Shown here: one piece after another, positions 34,528 to 46,439 of the stretch
How the letters are laid out: every line of letters begins with the position of its first letter
How positions within the stretch are numbered: position 1 is the first letter of the stretch
DNA from: Lumbricus terrestris
Taxonomy: Eukaryota; Annelida; Clitellata; Crassiclitellata; Lumbricidae
Direction of reading: 5' to 3'
Assembly: GCA_949752735.1 (NCBI GenBank)
Contig: OX457042.1
Location: 38,636,195 to 38,700,194, forward strand
DNA: 64,000 bases
Translations under genes and position numbers: made by a program
The notes under the pieces: model-generated
The model's input: the letters and a program-made list of their open reading frames with translations, nothing else
What the model was told of the DNA's origin: nothing
Databases searched by the model: none

Positions 34528-34928
34528 AGTCTGTTCTGCACTCTGCTTCGATCACGTCAGTATGTCTACGCACTTCCTCCTCCTCTTCCTCCTCTCGACT
34601 ACAAAGCCATCGCTTTATTTCGAGGCGCTTGCACTCTGAAGGGTCTGCATCCGTACGTTGCTGCCTCTTTCTTTCCGTCTCTGTCAGTCGAAGAGGCGTG
34701 AGTCCTTGACTAAGGCGACAGCTGATCTAGCCTAGTTCGCATAATTGATGATCGGTGCTTTATGAAATGAAACATTTGCTGGTGGCAGCTGTGGTGATAA
34801 TGGTTGTGATGATCGCAGCAGAACTTCGTAGGCACGGCTGTTATACAGAGGCTGCTGCTACTAGCAGCCTGCTAGTCAAATAGAGGGCCATGAGCTGCAG
34901 CGGTGACTCGTTCTATAGTTTGTCTATA

Positions 34929-35775
34929 TAGTCTAGGCTTGGAATCTCAAAATGACACTGTTAGAAGCAAATCATGTAACAATTTGCTAACCGTTGTTTC
35001 TAGACTAATTTGACCCTGCTGAAAACGAAAATCGCGGTTAGCAAGCTGGATTTTTGGCCGTTCAATGGGAAAACAAGATGGCGGACAAAATGGCGGTCAG
35101 TTGCTTCAAATGGCTATAAGTAAAGTATTGTATGTGACAGGAACACGATTTTAGACTCTAAATTAAGATTATAGGGTGCAAGGAATACAATGGAACCAAA
35201 TACACATATGTAGCACTGCAAGAAAATCAAAATGGCGGACAAAATGGCGGCCAGAATCTTCAATTGGCTGTAAGGGAAGTTATGTATGCAGTAGAATCAT
35301 GATTTCAGGGTCTAAATCAACATTTTCAGGGTCAAGGAATGCAATGGAAGCAAGGTAACATATGTGGCATTGCACGAAAACCAAGATGGCGGACAAAATG
35401 GCGGACAAAATCTTAAAATGGTTGTAAGTGAAGTTATGTATGCAATGGAATCATGATTTCAGGGTCTAAATGTAAATTTTCGGGGTCAAGGAATGCAATG
35501 GAAGCAAGGTAACATATGTGGCATTGCACGGAAACCAAGATGGCGGACAAAATGGCGGATAAAATCTTAAAATGGCTATAAGTGAAGTTATGTATGCAAT
35601 GGAATCATGATTTCATGGTTTAAATCAACATTTTCGAGGCCAAGGCATGTGATGAAACGAATGTGACATATATAGCACTGCCTGGAAACCAAAATGTCGA
35701 ACAAAATGGCTGCAAGAATTTCAAAATGGATGTTAGTGAAGTCATGCATGCAATGGGAACTTGATTCAAATTGTT
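34929..35775. repeat. Left arm of element 2, tandem units with YY1-like motifs
   Basis: Five units, each with 'gttatgtatgcaatggaatc' or a relative, 'acatatgtagcactgc' and one or two ATGGCGGACAAAATGGCGG blocks (35080, 35231, 35384, 35539, 35692). The third and fourth units are almost identical. The motif AAGATGGCGG equals the core of the metazoan YY1 recognition sequence; that factor binding here is inference. Confidence 0.85.
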
Positions 35776-35872
35776 TGCCATGTCTTTGCAAGATGGTTGC
35801 TGAAACCTGCGCAGTTGAATTTATCTACAATGTTCCCTTGTTTGACCAGATATAATCATTCAAATTATCGCA

Positions 35873-37130
35873 ATGCCTTCAGCAAGTCTTAAACCAAGGA
35901 GTGTTCTTCAAAAGAACACTGAAAAAATTATAAAGGAAGATTGGTATATCACGCAGTGCCTTATTAGATCGTATCAAGCTGACTGTCCCATGGATCTGGA
36001 AACACGATTGTGCCATGGACTTTTCTCAAAACCAATGGGATTGGATTCTCTCTGCAAAAGTAACTTGTCCAGTCCGCATTTCTATAGCAGAGTCATAGCA
36101 TTTGTTTAATTAAAATATTTTACGTAGTGCCTCTTCAAGGTGGGCTGTCCGGAATCGCTCCCGACTTAACTACAACTAAATAGGACAGTTTTTAGATTCT
36201 TACGGAACAGAGTGGAGTGACCCATGGGCATGCAATAAGCGCTGTGAAAAGGGGTTGGCCATTCCCATTCCAGATTTTAGTACCAGCTACAGAGAATGAA
36301 AGGTGATGTCGAATAGCAGACCGCGAGTGAACCAGCTCAGCTTGGTCCGCCAACCGAAGAGTAGATCGACGCTGGACATCCGAGGTTGAAAAACAAGAGT
36401 TCTATCAGACATAATGGGGCTAGTCCATCAAGGCACTACCTATGCAACACACAGACCCTGCAGGCATCCGCTGCGGGAAGGGGGCCAATGCAAGACATCC
36501 CGCATATTGTATGGGACGTGACAAAATATTGTGATATGCCCATAAGTTGCGACGCAGTTCATCCAACCTGTTGCAGTCAAATTATTGATGGACAAGCAAT
36601 GGTTCAAGCAATAGGGAACCTCCAAACGCGAAGACATTTGGTGACCTGACAGATACAGTGGATACCTGTGTACAGGTAGCCTACTTTCGATTGGCTACAA
36701 GAAGGGTTAATAATTATTGCCTTCGAAAGATTATAGTGGACATTGCTTTTAAAAAGTGAAATTGTACAGAAAATTACCACCACAACTCTGTCACTGTGTG
36801 GAGTCCTGAAATACTTCGTTGTCAGAAAATTGGGTGAATGTTCTTGGTAGGCCCTATGCTTGAAAGAAAGACTGATCTAGCTTTGAAAAATCCTGTTTAT
36901 TCAGCTCTTAACAGCCACATTTGGAGATATGGACTAGAGCGGTTGCTGGTGGTTACGTGAAAAAAGATAAGGTGTTGTCCACTGCCTGGTCATATGTCTT
37001 TGCTTTATATTTAACGGTGTTTTGGTGATGTCAGGAACATCAGCGGAACTGAAGCTCATCCAAATCACGTAACTATGAAGAATTGAGTGTCCTTCATGCT
37101 ACAACTGGATGTGATATGACATATTTAGCA
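35873..37130 (+). pseudogene. Decayed FEN/XPG-like family gene (element 2 core)
   Basis: Only fragments are readable. 35873-36109 is an open frame of 78 codons of unknown identity at the likely 5' end. At 36581-36604 the sequence reads IIDGQAMVQ, which fits the IIDGMALVQ block I recall near the start of the nuclease-like domain of this family; the following bases read FGDLTDTV in another frame. At 37089-37118 it reads VLHATTGCDM, matching the LHAxTGCDT block. Stops and shifts lie between. The order and strand agree with a single decayed gene between the arms. Family function is unknown to me. Confidence 0.5.
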
Positions 37131-37729
37131 GCAATCAGCTGAAAGAATGCATGAATAAACTACTTAAAAGTTCCCACTTACTTTCTACATTTGGAACATT
37201 CCATTATGAGCTCATTACAAAGCTGTAAGTTTGGAAAGACCCATTTTCTAGATATTGATGTTCAGATATCATCCTCACCTTCATCGGATGGAGTGTGGCG
37301 GAAGAAAGTAAGAAAGTAATGTAAGAAAATGCGGATGCCTGCATTTTAAGAAGAAAGTAAACCAGTGTGCGCCAAAGCCACATTATAGAGTTTGTCTACA
37401 GCAAATCATGTGAAGTTGACAAACGCAACATCAGGCCCTGCTGCTATCGAAGTGCGATCTTGTCATGTGCACTCAGGTGCAATTGCATTGACAGCAACAA
37501 GGCCTGATTTGACTCTACGGTACCCTATATCCGTAAAGTCATGAAAAGTTGAAACTATTGATAGGCCAAGTTATGAAACATTGAAGCATGCATCCTGTAT
37601 ATACATAAAGCCAGCAATAGTTAAACTGCAGTGCAGTCATAGGCTACTAAAAATCTTCACTATAGGTATGACAATTTCACTGCATAACATTGCATGTGAT
37701 TCTGTTGGAAACATATGACCTGGAAATTA

Positions 37730-38799
37730 CTAGTCCACACTGAAATCAAGTCTCCGTCGCATACGTTCAAGACATCACTCATAGCCAGTTGAAGTTTTTG
37801 TCCACCATTTTGGTTTTTGGTTTTCTGGCTGTGTCACATAATATATTCCGTGCTTTTAATTTTATCACTTTCCTTAATCCCGAAAATTCTCATTAACATT
37901 CTGAATTCATTATTCATTCATTCATTATTAGCATTTATATAGCGCCCCTTCAAGAAACTATTCATTAGATACAGAAATTCACTATCAGCCAATTCAAGAA
38001 TCTGGCCGCCATTTTGGCCGCCATTTTGGTGTCCAGGCAGTGCTATATATGTGACATTGGTTTCATCACATGCCTTGATCTTGAAAATGTTGATTTAAAC
38101 CATGAAATCATGATTCCATTGCATACATAACTTCACTTATAGCCATTTTAAGATTTTGTCCGCCATTTTGTCCGCCATCTTGGTTTCCGTGCAATGCCAC
38201 ATATGTTACCTTGCTTGCATTGCATGCCTTGACCCCGAAAATGTTCATTTAGACCCTGAAATCATGATTCCATTGCATACATAACTTCACTTATAGCCAT
38301 TTTAAGATTTTGTCCGCCATTTTGTCCGCCATCTTGGTTTCCGTGCAATGCCACATATGTTACCTTGCTTCCATTGCATTCCTTGACCCCGAAAATGTTG
38401 ATTCAGACCCTGAAATCATGATTCCACTGCATACATAACTTCACTTACAGCCATTTTAAGATTCTGGCCGCCATTTTGTCCGCCATTTTGATTTTCTTGC
38501 AGTGCTACATATGTGTATTTGGTTCCATTGTATTCCTTGCACCCTATACTCTTAATTTAGAGTCTAAAATCGTGTTCCTGTCACATACAATACTTTACTT
38601 ATAGCCATTTGAAGCAACTGACCGCCATTTTGTCCGCCATCTTGTTTTCCCATTGAACGGCCAAAAATCCAGCTTGCTAACCGCGATTTTCGTTTTCAGC
38701 AGGGTCAAATTAGTCTAGAAACACCGGTTAGTAAATTGTTACATGATTTGCTTCTAACAGTGATTTCTAGAGCTCTTTTGAGATTCCAAGCCTAGACTA
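37730..38799. repeat. Right arm of element 2
   Basis: Reverse complement of the left arm, with 'gccattttgtccgccatctt' blocks at about 38163, 38314, 38467 and 38622. It contains an extra segment with (ATTC)n and 'tttatatagcgcccctt' near 37905-37990. Confidence 0.85.
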
Positions 38800-39188
38800 A
38801 TAGCGGTTCTATAGCCTGTCAACGTGATGCTGCAATGTTGCGTATATAATAACTTCCTTCCTAATAATAAGTTCCTATTGTAGACGACGGCGACGACGAC
38901 GGTGCTTTGAATAATAGGCCATATTATGTTGGCTCTATAGATATAGGCGTAGTCCTAATTATACCTATCTATTCCCACGCACCACGCACCAGTCATGAAA
39001 CAAGGGCGCATCTGCTGGGATCATTTCGTCAACCGGTCTCTGCATGCTGTTTGCGAGTTTCTGATGCAATAAGAATTTCTGATGCGGAAACAGGATGGGA
39101 TAGCGACTTTTATGTCGATCTGGGTTGAATAGGTTTTGCCTCCATTACTACAGTATTGGCGATGTCATCACAAACTGCAGCGTTAAGG

Positions 39189-39798
39189 GTGTCCAGACAA
39201 TTCGTCGACGGACAATTCGGACCGGACAATTCGAAAACGGACAATTCGGACCGGACAATTCGGAGAGGACAATTCGCACCGGACAATTCGGACCGAACAA
39301 TTCTTAGCAGCCAAAATTCATGATGGGACTTCCACTTTTCTTGGCCACTTTTAGGTCAGATTTTTCTAGCCTACCCATGGCATCTCCATCACCCAAAATG
39401 TATTACTGTCCAAACTAATAATAATCTGACATCTGACTAGCGGGCATAAAACCATACATAAAACCTATATAGGTATGAAAATTACATTGATCTAAATGAA
39501 CTGCCTATAAGTTGATAATTTACTGCATTTAACTACTAATTTCAGTTTCTTATTTTCAGTTATTGAACCAATTTTAGAAGATCAGAGTCATCAGACAGCA
39601 TTTGCTTGGTGCCATATAATTATTTTATGTCAATGATCAATAAAAGTTTCATCCCCGTAAGTATCTCTATAGGAGAACAAGATTTTATATGCACTCCTAA
39701 TTGTCCGTATCCGAATTGTCCGGTCCGAATTGTCCGTCTCCGAATTGTCCGGTCCGAATTGTCCGTCGACGAATTGTCCGTCGACGAATTGTCCGGGA
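39189..39798. mobile_element. MITE with 14 bp tandem-repeat termini
   Basis: The left end (39196-39303) is a run of 'ggacaattcggacc' units, some with 'gtcgac' or 'gaga' variants. The right end (39699-39798) is the same set in reverse complement. About 395 bp of AT-rich non-coding sequence separates them. Terminal repeats made only of a short tandem motif are unusual; no flanking duplication is evident. Confidence 0.75.
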
Positions 39799-40082
39799 AT
39801 CAGCGTTATAGTAAGCTTAGGCCTATACCAGGTAGTGTGGAGCACTTAATTAAAGGCACTTCATGATCCGGTAATGTTAGCCATCTTGGGAGCAGACTGC
39901 ACATGTTCATGTTATACTTATACGATCGTCTATAATTATAATAACAAATTATGTGCTCGACCATCAACCATTAAAGGTCAGCTATAAATCTGCAAACTGC
40001 AGTGTTAGTATAGCCTACCAAGTAGTGTGGCGCACTGAAAGGCCTTGGTGATGGTCCCGTAATTAACGCTGACCATCTTATA

Positions 40083-41109
40083 GGGGAGGGTGCCCCAAGA
40101 CGGGACGATTCGCAGTATTTCCTCCAAATCACCTTTGCTGATGACATTACATATTCGCTACTTCTTCCTTCCTTTAAACTGATCCTTTAACCACCATCTG
40201 GCAAGCAATTTGCAAGAAAACAATGTATGACTTAAACGAAACAATGAACTTTTGTTGACCTACAAATCGTCCCATCTTGGGCACCGGGGTGCCCAAGATG
40301 GGACATTAAAATATCAAATTATTTTCCCATGTTAAACACCTTAATTTAATTTATCGACTTCAGAAGATTGATGATTTCCCTGTGAACAAGCAGTTTTAGC
40401 ACATGCATCGTCATCGCACTGTTCTCACCAAACAGGACAAGGCTGAATTGACAAACGGGGAGAGGGATCTCACATCGAACGAGCACACGATAAAATGATT
40501 TACAATACACAACACTAGTTAGCGCAGCCATGACCACTAATTGATTGCGTGGTCTAAAGCTTGAATGCACCGACCTATATAATATCCTGACTAAGAAATT
40601 GTTTTACTGTGCATACTGTACAGCTGGTGTGTTGCGGGTGCACAAGATGGGACGAGTATAGTTCACCATTGGGATATGACGTGTGCCCAAGACGGGACGC
40701 GTCCCGTCTTGGGCACACAAAGCATGTCCCATCTTGTGCACTCTATGCATGATGTGTGAACGCATCAATTTTTGATGTAAACACAACGTATTATCGCTCA
40801 TCTCAAAATACATACGTTTGGTAATATATTTTACTGTGTCTTGCCACCAAACACGTTTCAAAATGTGTCCGTACAGTGATGACTTTATGCGATTATTTAA
40901 ACTCGCAAAATCTTAAGCTAACTAGTTCAAAACAAAAAATGTTTATCTGTATATCGGATATCGTCAACACAGGAACTGAAACTCGTACATACATAGCCGA
41001 GGTAATCGTCGATACATTGAAGGCTAATAAGAAAGAAAAGCGCAAAACGACTGCGAGAAAACTGAATCGTCTCATCTTGTGCACCGTCCCGTCTTGGGGC
41101 ACCCTCCCC
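40083..41109. mobile_element. TA-flanked element with TIR GGGGAGGGTGCCCCAAGACG
   Basis: The ends GGGGAGGGTGCCCCAAGACG and its reverse complement are perfect inverted repeats and TA flanks both sides (40081-40082, 41110-41111). Inside, the motif GTGCCCAAGAYGGGAC occurs again several times, including two head-to-head palindromes (40269-40304 and 40681-40718). No transposase is seen in the 1.0 kb, so it is non-autonomous. Superfamily not assigned. Confidence 0.85.
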
Positions 41110-41111
41110 TA

Positions 41112-41717
41112 CGCTTCATCTGACTGTTCATGTTATTCGATAATATTAATAATTATAATAACTTATAAGCTTATTATGTGCTCAACCAATCAGCCATTTT
41201 GGATAGTGGAGGATCAGATGAGACAGAGCACCGGTAACTTGGTAAGAGTTCTTGAAAAGGTGTGACTTCAGTTTCGAATGAAAAGCCCGAGATGTGATGG
41301 ATAGAAGAGTTATAATAGCCTATCGGCCAATAGAGCCTAGGCCTATAGGTAAAGCTAATTATCTGGCGTCGGTAAACAAGTATAGGCCTACTCAACAGTT
41401 CAGAAGTAGACAATAAAGTTCTGATAAGGTCCACATATTAGGCTATGAAAATTATAATGATAATTATTGATTGTAGTAGGCCTATCATGATTCAGCAACC
41501 ACCTGTTTGCTGCTGCTGCTGCCAGCATTGGCGCCCGCACACAAAGGTAATTAAATGCGACTTCCCCTCTGAAAAATTGACAGGTCTTTATATATAAATT
41601 TATTTCTAACAAGCCTACTAACTGCTGTGTATTATTTAACGGATTTCTTAGCACTAAAGCTGCAAAGCACTTACGATAATAGTGATAGGTGAAATGAAAC
41701 TGAGATATTGTGAAGCA
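41112..41717. other. Intergenic, no gene recognised
   Basis: AT-rich with several TAGGCCTA motifs (around 41336, 41384, 41477). No coding or repeat identity found. Confidence 0.5.
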
Positions 41718-41960
41718 CGGTGGCCGTACGTGCGGTTAGAGCGTTCGGGATGTGACGCGTAGTGTCCTATAGGCCTACGGGTTCTATCCCCGTCCGAGGC
41801 GGTTACTGTGTAGAATATAGGAACCTTGAGACACAAGTCCTTCAGTCCCTTCTCTCACAATTGCTCTGGAATACAATTGCTGTTGCGCGGTTGAAACGTG
41901 TGTGCACTTTTAAGCTTTATAAGGAGGGCAACATTAAATTTTAGTTGTATTGTATTGTAT
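41718..41960 (+). mobile_element. tRNA-derived SINE, copy A
   Basis: A tRNA-like head has a box A-like 'tgcggttagagcg' (41731-41743) and a box B 'ggttctatccc' (41779-41789). It is followed by 'aagtccttcagtcccttctc' and 'tcacaattgctctgg', a block shared with the SINE at 52159, and ends in (TATTG)n near 41960. Pol III type 2 promoter structure is expected for such elements. Confidence 0.75.
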
Positions 41961-43110
41961 TATAATTTACCGGTAGGCATATATTTACACTTAGAAACCT
42001 CGATCTGTGAAAAGTAGCCTACACATGTCCTTTGTTTTGTGTGCTTTGTTTCTTGCTACAAGAATTTCATCGTGAACACTGTATTTTCCCCCACCTGCCT
42101 CTCTTGCCAAAATATCTGTGAACGAGCAATTTTTTTAAGGCAAGAGCTTCCCTATCAACATGCAAAGCGCGAAACAAAGAACGCAGCCATTTTGTTAAGA
42201 GTAGGCCATATAATTATTATAGGCCTGCTTGCTTGCTAATTAGAAGGCTGCTGCTACATACGGGCAATTAGGCCACGTGATGTAAACTGTGAGTTGTTGT
42301 GGTACGCGCCATTTTGATCAGATGTGATGTCAATGACGCTAAGGGAATAGGGCTAATCGATGTTCGTTAATACGCTAGTTATTAAGCCTGCAGTTCTACA
42401 GATTTTTATATTGGCTAAGGCACATAAAAGGCGAGAGACAAACTAAAAGGTAAACGTGTATTTTAGCGTAGTAAATTATTCGCCATCGCATGCTCGCATG
42501 GGTGAACGATCGAGCTACTATATAGGCTAAGACACTTCTAGCGCCGGTGAATAAGCTGGTCTCCATGACGTGGCTTTTGTGGGCGCTGAGAAATTCTCGA
42601 AGATTTACATTACATTTACATGGGTTTCAGCGCTGGTAGAATACAAGTATGATTGACCTCGGTAAGACTAGCAACACGAAAACAGTTCCGTTCCGTCAAG
42701 ACCTATCCGCTTCCGTCTCCTCGTAATATAGGCCTACCGAAAACGCACCATATAGGTTGCATTGTTTATATTGGGAGTGAACTAAAGCCTCCAACGTCCT
42801 CTTCTATGTCTCATTCTCTTTTCCTCTGTCTGTTTGTCTGTCTCTTTCAGTAGCTGCATTCTTTATATTTGAATTGACTTAAAGCCTTCCCCCACCCTTT
42901 ATATTTGAATTGACTTAAAGCTTTTCCCCACCCTCTTTATATGTGTCCTATTCTCTTTTCCTCTCTCTGTCCGTCTGTCTGTCTATTCCATTAGCTCTCA
43001 CTGTCCATTGGCACTCCCTATATACTTACAAGTTGAAAAGACTAATTAATATGTAATATACCCAAACGGGTTTTATAGGCCAATAGGTTGCATTGTTTAC
43101 AGTGGCATTG
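41961..43110. other. Intergenic with pyrimidine-rich repeats
   Basis: No gene. 42549-42625 repeats the block at 34441-34527 with its (TTACA)n end. From about 42770 the sequence 'gcattgtttatattggga' plus (TCTG)n tracts recurs at 43385-43480 and, inverted, at 43605-43740, forming a low-complexity family. Confidence 0.5.
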
Positions 43111-43265
43111 CCACGTCCCGTACGATTTTCTAATAGGGGGGGGCCAGATGTCCTGTTTTTCTCTCCCACTACATGTTTTGGAAACCAAATGGGGGGGCCA
43201 CGTTCCATGCAATTTTTAAATGGGGGGGCCATGGCCGGATTGGCCCCCCCCTGGATCCGCCCCTG
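43111..43265. mobile_element. Partial hAT-type MITE
   Basis: Reverse complement of the first 175 bp of the element at 26039: it ends in CTGGATCCGCCCCTG at 43265 and has the same G runs and 'aatttttaaatggggggg' block. The other end is missing. Confidence 0.8.
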
Positions 43266-43478
43266 ATCTGTCTGTCTGTCTCTCTCTCTTTCACTCGCTC
43301 TCACTGTACCTTCACACTCCTATACATTTATAATTTGAAAAGACAATCCTAATATACCAAAAACGCCCTTTATAGGCCTATAGGTTGCATTGTTTATATT
43401 GGCATTGACCTAAAGCCTCCACCATCTTCTGTGTCTCACACTCACTTCTTTTGTCTATATGTCTGTCTGTCCCTCTCA

Positions 43479-43483
43479 GTATA

Positions 43484-43524
<41 letters not shown>
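43479..43524. repeat. (TA)n tract
   Basis: TA repeat inside the pyrimidine-rich family. Confidence 0.95.
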
Positions 43525-43525
<1 letters not shown>

Positions 43526-43763
43526 TTTCACAATACTTGAGGAAATTGCAGAATGCACTTTTCAAATTATAAATGCATAGGTTTTGTTAGGGGATAGTGG
43601 GAGCTAATGTAATAGGCACAGACAGACAGAGAGACAGAAAGACAAACAGGAAAAGAGAGCCCATAAGAGGGTGGGGAAGGCTTTACTCTTTAGGTCAATG
43701 CCAATATAAACAATGCAACTTGGTCTATTAGAGTCTTTTCAAATTATACATATATAGGTTGTG

Positions 43764-43804
<41 letters not shown>

Positions 43805-43850
43805 GGCAGGCAGGCAGGCAGGCAGACAGACAGACAGACAGACAGACAAT
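43764..43850. repeat. (GACA)n / (GGCA)n tract
   Basis: About 87 bp of tetranucleotide repeat with a central GGCA section, suggesting one point change that then spread by slippage. Confidence 0.95.
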
Positions 43851-44090
43851 CAGCAGCATAGGAGGGTGGGTGAGGTGAATGCAAAGGAAAAACAATGAAT
43901 TGTACATTAGCCGTTTTTGTTATATTGTGTATTGTGATTAAAAATGCTACCATGGAAATTGTTTTGCCGGAACCGGATACGTCTTTTCCGCATGTGATTG
44001 ATTCTGAGAGGTGAAATTTTTGTTTTTTGGGGTATAAAACGTTAGGCAAAAAGTTTAAATTTCAAATCATGGCATGGCTTGGATTGTATA

Positions 44091-44512
44091 TGTGACCCGT
44101 CATGACAAAATGAGTCGCTAGGGCCTTTTTGAGTATTTTTAGTTATGTATTCCACGTTTTTCCATGTTAAATTACCTTCAAAATGAGCTATTACGCATCA
44201 AAATCGACCAAGTGCTTGTGGAGTTACAAAAATTTTAATCGGTCGACCTGCCTAACAGAAAATGTTGGGAAAACGCGATTTTCTGAATTTTTATATAGGT
44301 TTTTAATCTTGTTGGTAATTTAGTTTGCACAAATAGCATGTTAAAAACAGCAAAATAAGTCAGTTTTAATAGTTTTTTGAGACATTATATAATGTAGATT
44401 CCCAAAATGGAAAAATAAAAAAATCAATAATTTGAAGGTTGAACACCTTTAAAAGCGATTTGCGGCGTCTGCATTGTTCGACTTCCGACTCATTTCGTCA
44501 TGACAGGTCACA
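44091..44512. mobile_element. Inverted-repeat MITE, TIR TGTGACCYGTCATGAC
   Basis: The left end TGTGACCCGTCATGACAAAA and right end (reverse complement TGTGACCTGTCATGACGAAA) are inverted over about 28 bp including ATGAGTCG. TATA stands on both sides (44087-44090 and 44513-44516). The 422 bp interior is AT-rich and non-coding. Confidence 0.85.
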
Positions 44513-44516
44513 TATA

Positions 44517-45888
44517 AGCTATGTGTAATTAATAAATTTTAATTGCTTTGCAAAAATTATTAAAATGTCGGTTAATTTGTTCATGTTTTGGTGTTTTCGT
44601 GTTTTTTTCTATCTTTACCGAGCTGTATGATTGACGAAAAGAATCCTTGCTAAACGGAAGTCGGATTAATGAAATGCTGCAATCGAAGCTGGATTGACGA
44701 ACAATAATTTTCAGAGCCGTTTAAATAATTTGGGACTCTAGGTTAGGGTGACCATTTTCTTACCATCAAACCGGGACACTTTAGAAAACTTACAGTTGTA
44801 ATTTTAATAGGCTAACTACAGGTCTGTAATAGACCTAAGAGGGTCTTACCAAAATGGAGTTTGGGTAACCATTCATAGCCCATGTCCCGGTTTTCAATGA
44901 CATGTCCCGTTTTTTGTGGTCCTGACGACTTAAGAAACGAGCGAAATTGTCCCGATTTTTGACACAAAGGAAAAGTTTGTAGGCCTATTTTGGAAAGGTA
45001 ACTTCTTTGTAATTACAGAATAAATTATAGTTTGTAACCTAAGAAAAAAGTCGTAATGAAAGTGAAGTTGTCAATTTATATACCGGTGCTAGGAATATTA
45101 AATACTAGCTGGGGCATAGTTGTAAAAAAGTTTTTTTTCATTTTTTATTCTCCCCAAAAACGTCGTTTTTTCTTTTTTCTTTTTCCCATAGTTTTTATCG
45201 TTTTGTTCGTTTTTTTATGTAACTTTATTTAATTATTTACTGTCTATTATTTCCTTAATTTAATTTTGTCTGATATTCCATACGTTTTCACCGTACTCTC
45301 AAGGATGCAGCTAACTATAGGCTCTTTATGTAATTGTTTAAGTCATCATTTTGAGAAATACAATGTAGTAGATCCCTACAAGAAATGAAATTTGTAAGAG
45401 CTATTTTGATATACAATTCTTGGGCCTGTAATTAATATTCATAAGTAACAATTTTAGGTTCAAATGTACAATTTATAATTTAGTACACATCTGTGGTTTT
45501 TGCTTCTGATTAGATTTTAATTGTGTAATGTCGGTCAGCATGAACTTTTAATGTGGATTCATGTCTACAATTTAAATTTGAAAAGATTTCAATACCTTTA
45601 ATTTGTCCGAATTTCTTATTAAACCAACGTTATAAGAAAAAAATAACCGTGGTAGATTATTGTTACTTATATCAATTAATTTTGACCTAATAATAAAGTT
45701 GTGTTATTTGAAATTTCTTGATAAAATTGCATGAGAAAGGTTTTTAAGCTGAAAATGAAATTTCAGATGTAGCAAATGCAAATTATTTTCCGTTTCCGTT
45801 GTTATCTTTTTTTGTCGTTTTTTTAATTATTTAGGAAAAACGACGTTTTTTTCGTTTTTATTTTATTTTCATCATTTTTTACATCTAT
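44517..45888. other. Intergenic AT-rich sequence
   Basis: No gene recognised. T-rich with poly-T/poly-A runs; a 'gtcccggttttc'-containing segment around 44760-44960 ('gggacactttagaa', 'catgtcccg') hints at a short inverted repeat but not enough to call an element. Confidence 0.45.
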
Positions 45889-46290
45889 GAGCTGGGGTAC
45901 CCGGCGTTGCCTGGGAAATTTAGAATTCGACCCGGTCCGGCCACAACCCCACCACACCACACCCACCACACTTCGACCTCCACTGGTACGCCACGCGAGA
46001 AATTTGGGTTTTCGGGAAAATGTCCTCGTCCCAGCCTCCCACTTCCACCCCCACCTCCACCCCATCCCCCAACCCCACCCCAATCCCACCGCCTACCCCA
46101 CCCATCCCTCCCTCACCTCCACCCCACCCCTCCACTCCCTCCAACCCCCTTCTCCACCCCCACCCCTCCATCCCCCTTCACCCTCCCACGACCTCCACCA
46201 CCCCCACCCCATCACCCCACTCTGCCCCCACCTCTCATCCCACCGCCCCACCCCTTTCGGGATGTCACCAAGGGGTCGCCGCACAAAAAA
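45889..46290 (-). mobile_element. Helitron-like 3' end with C-rich minisatellite
   Basis: Read on the minus strand it ends in 'cccaggcaacgccgggtacc' and 'ccagctca' followed by T, a stem-loop close to the 3' end as in Helitrons. Inside is a C-rich (on +) minisatellite and 'accggtgg'-like units also present at 54110-54754. The long proline-rich frames here are artefacts of that composition. The 5' end is not clear. Confidence 0.6.
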
Positions 46291-46439
46291 TGTTGAGAAC
46301 CGCTATTGTAGATGCATCAAAGGTCAAATATGTAGAGTTGTAGACTAAGCGAACGTTCAATAAAATATTAAGTTTTTAAATTCTGAGAATAAAGTTGGCC
46401 CTAACCACTATTTTTGAAGCAAAATTTGTCATCATCATT

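Larger units (their letters stand above)
34929..38799. mobile_element. Long-inverted-repeat element 2
   Basis: A 3.9 kb element bounded by TAGTCTAGGCTTGGAATCTC (34929) and its reverse complement ending at 38799. The left arm (to about 35775) and right arm (from about 37730) are inverted copies over 850 bp or more. Each arm is built of tandem units of about 130-150 bp with 'aagatggcggacaaaatggc' motifs. The core carries traces of the same FEN-like protein family as element 1. No flanking duplication is clear. The right arm holds a small insertion around 37905-37990. Confidence 0.85.

Noticed and set aside
45887..46348. Overlapping proline/serine/histidine-rich frames up to 153 codons
   Set aside because: They arise from a C-rich minisatellite in a Helitron-like element; every frame is open because of composition, and no splice or domain signal supports coding.
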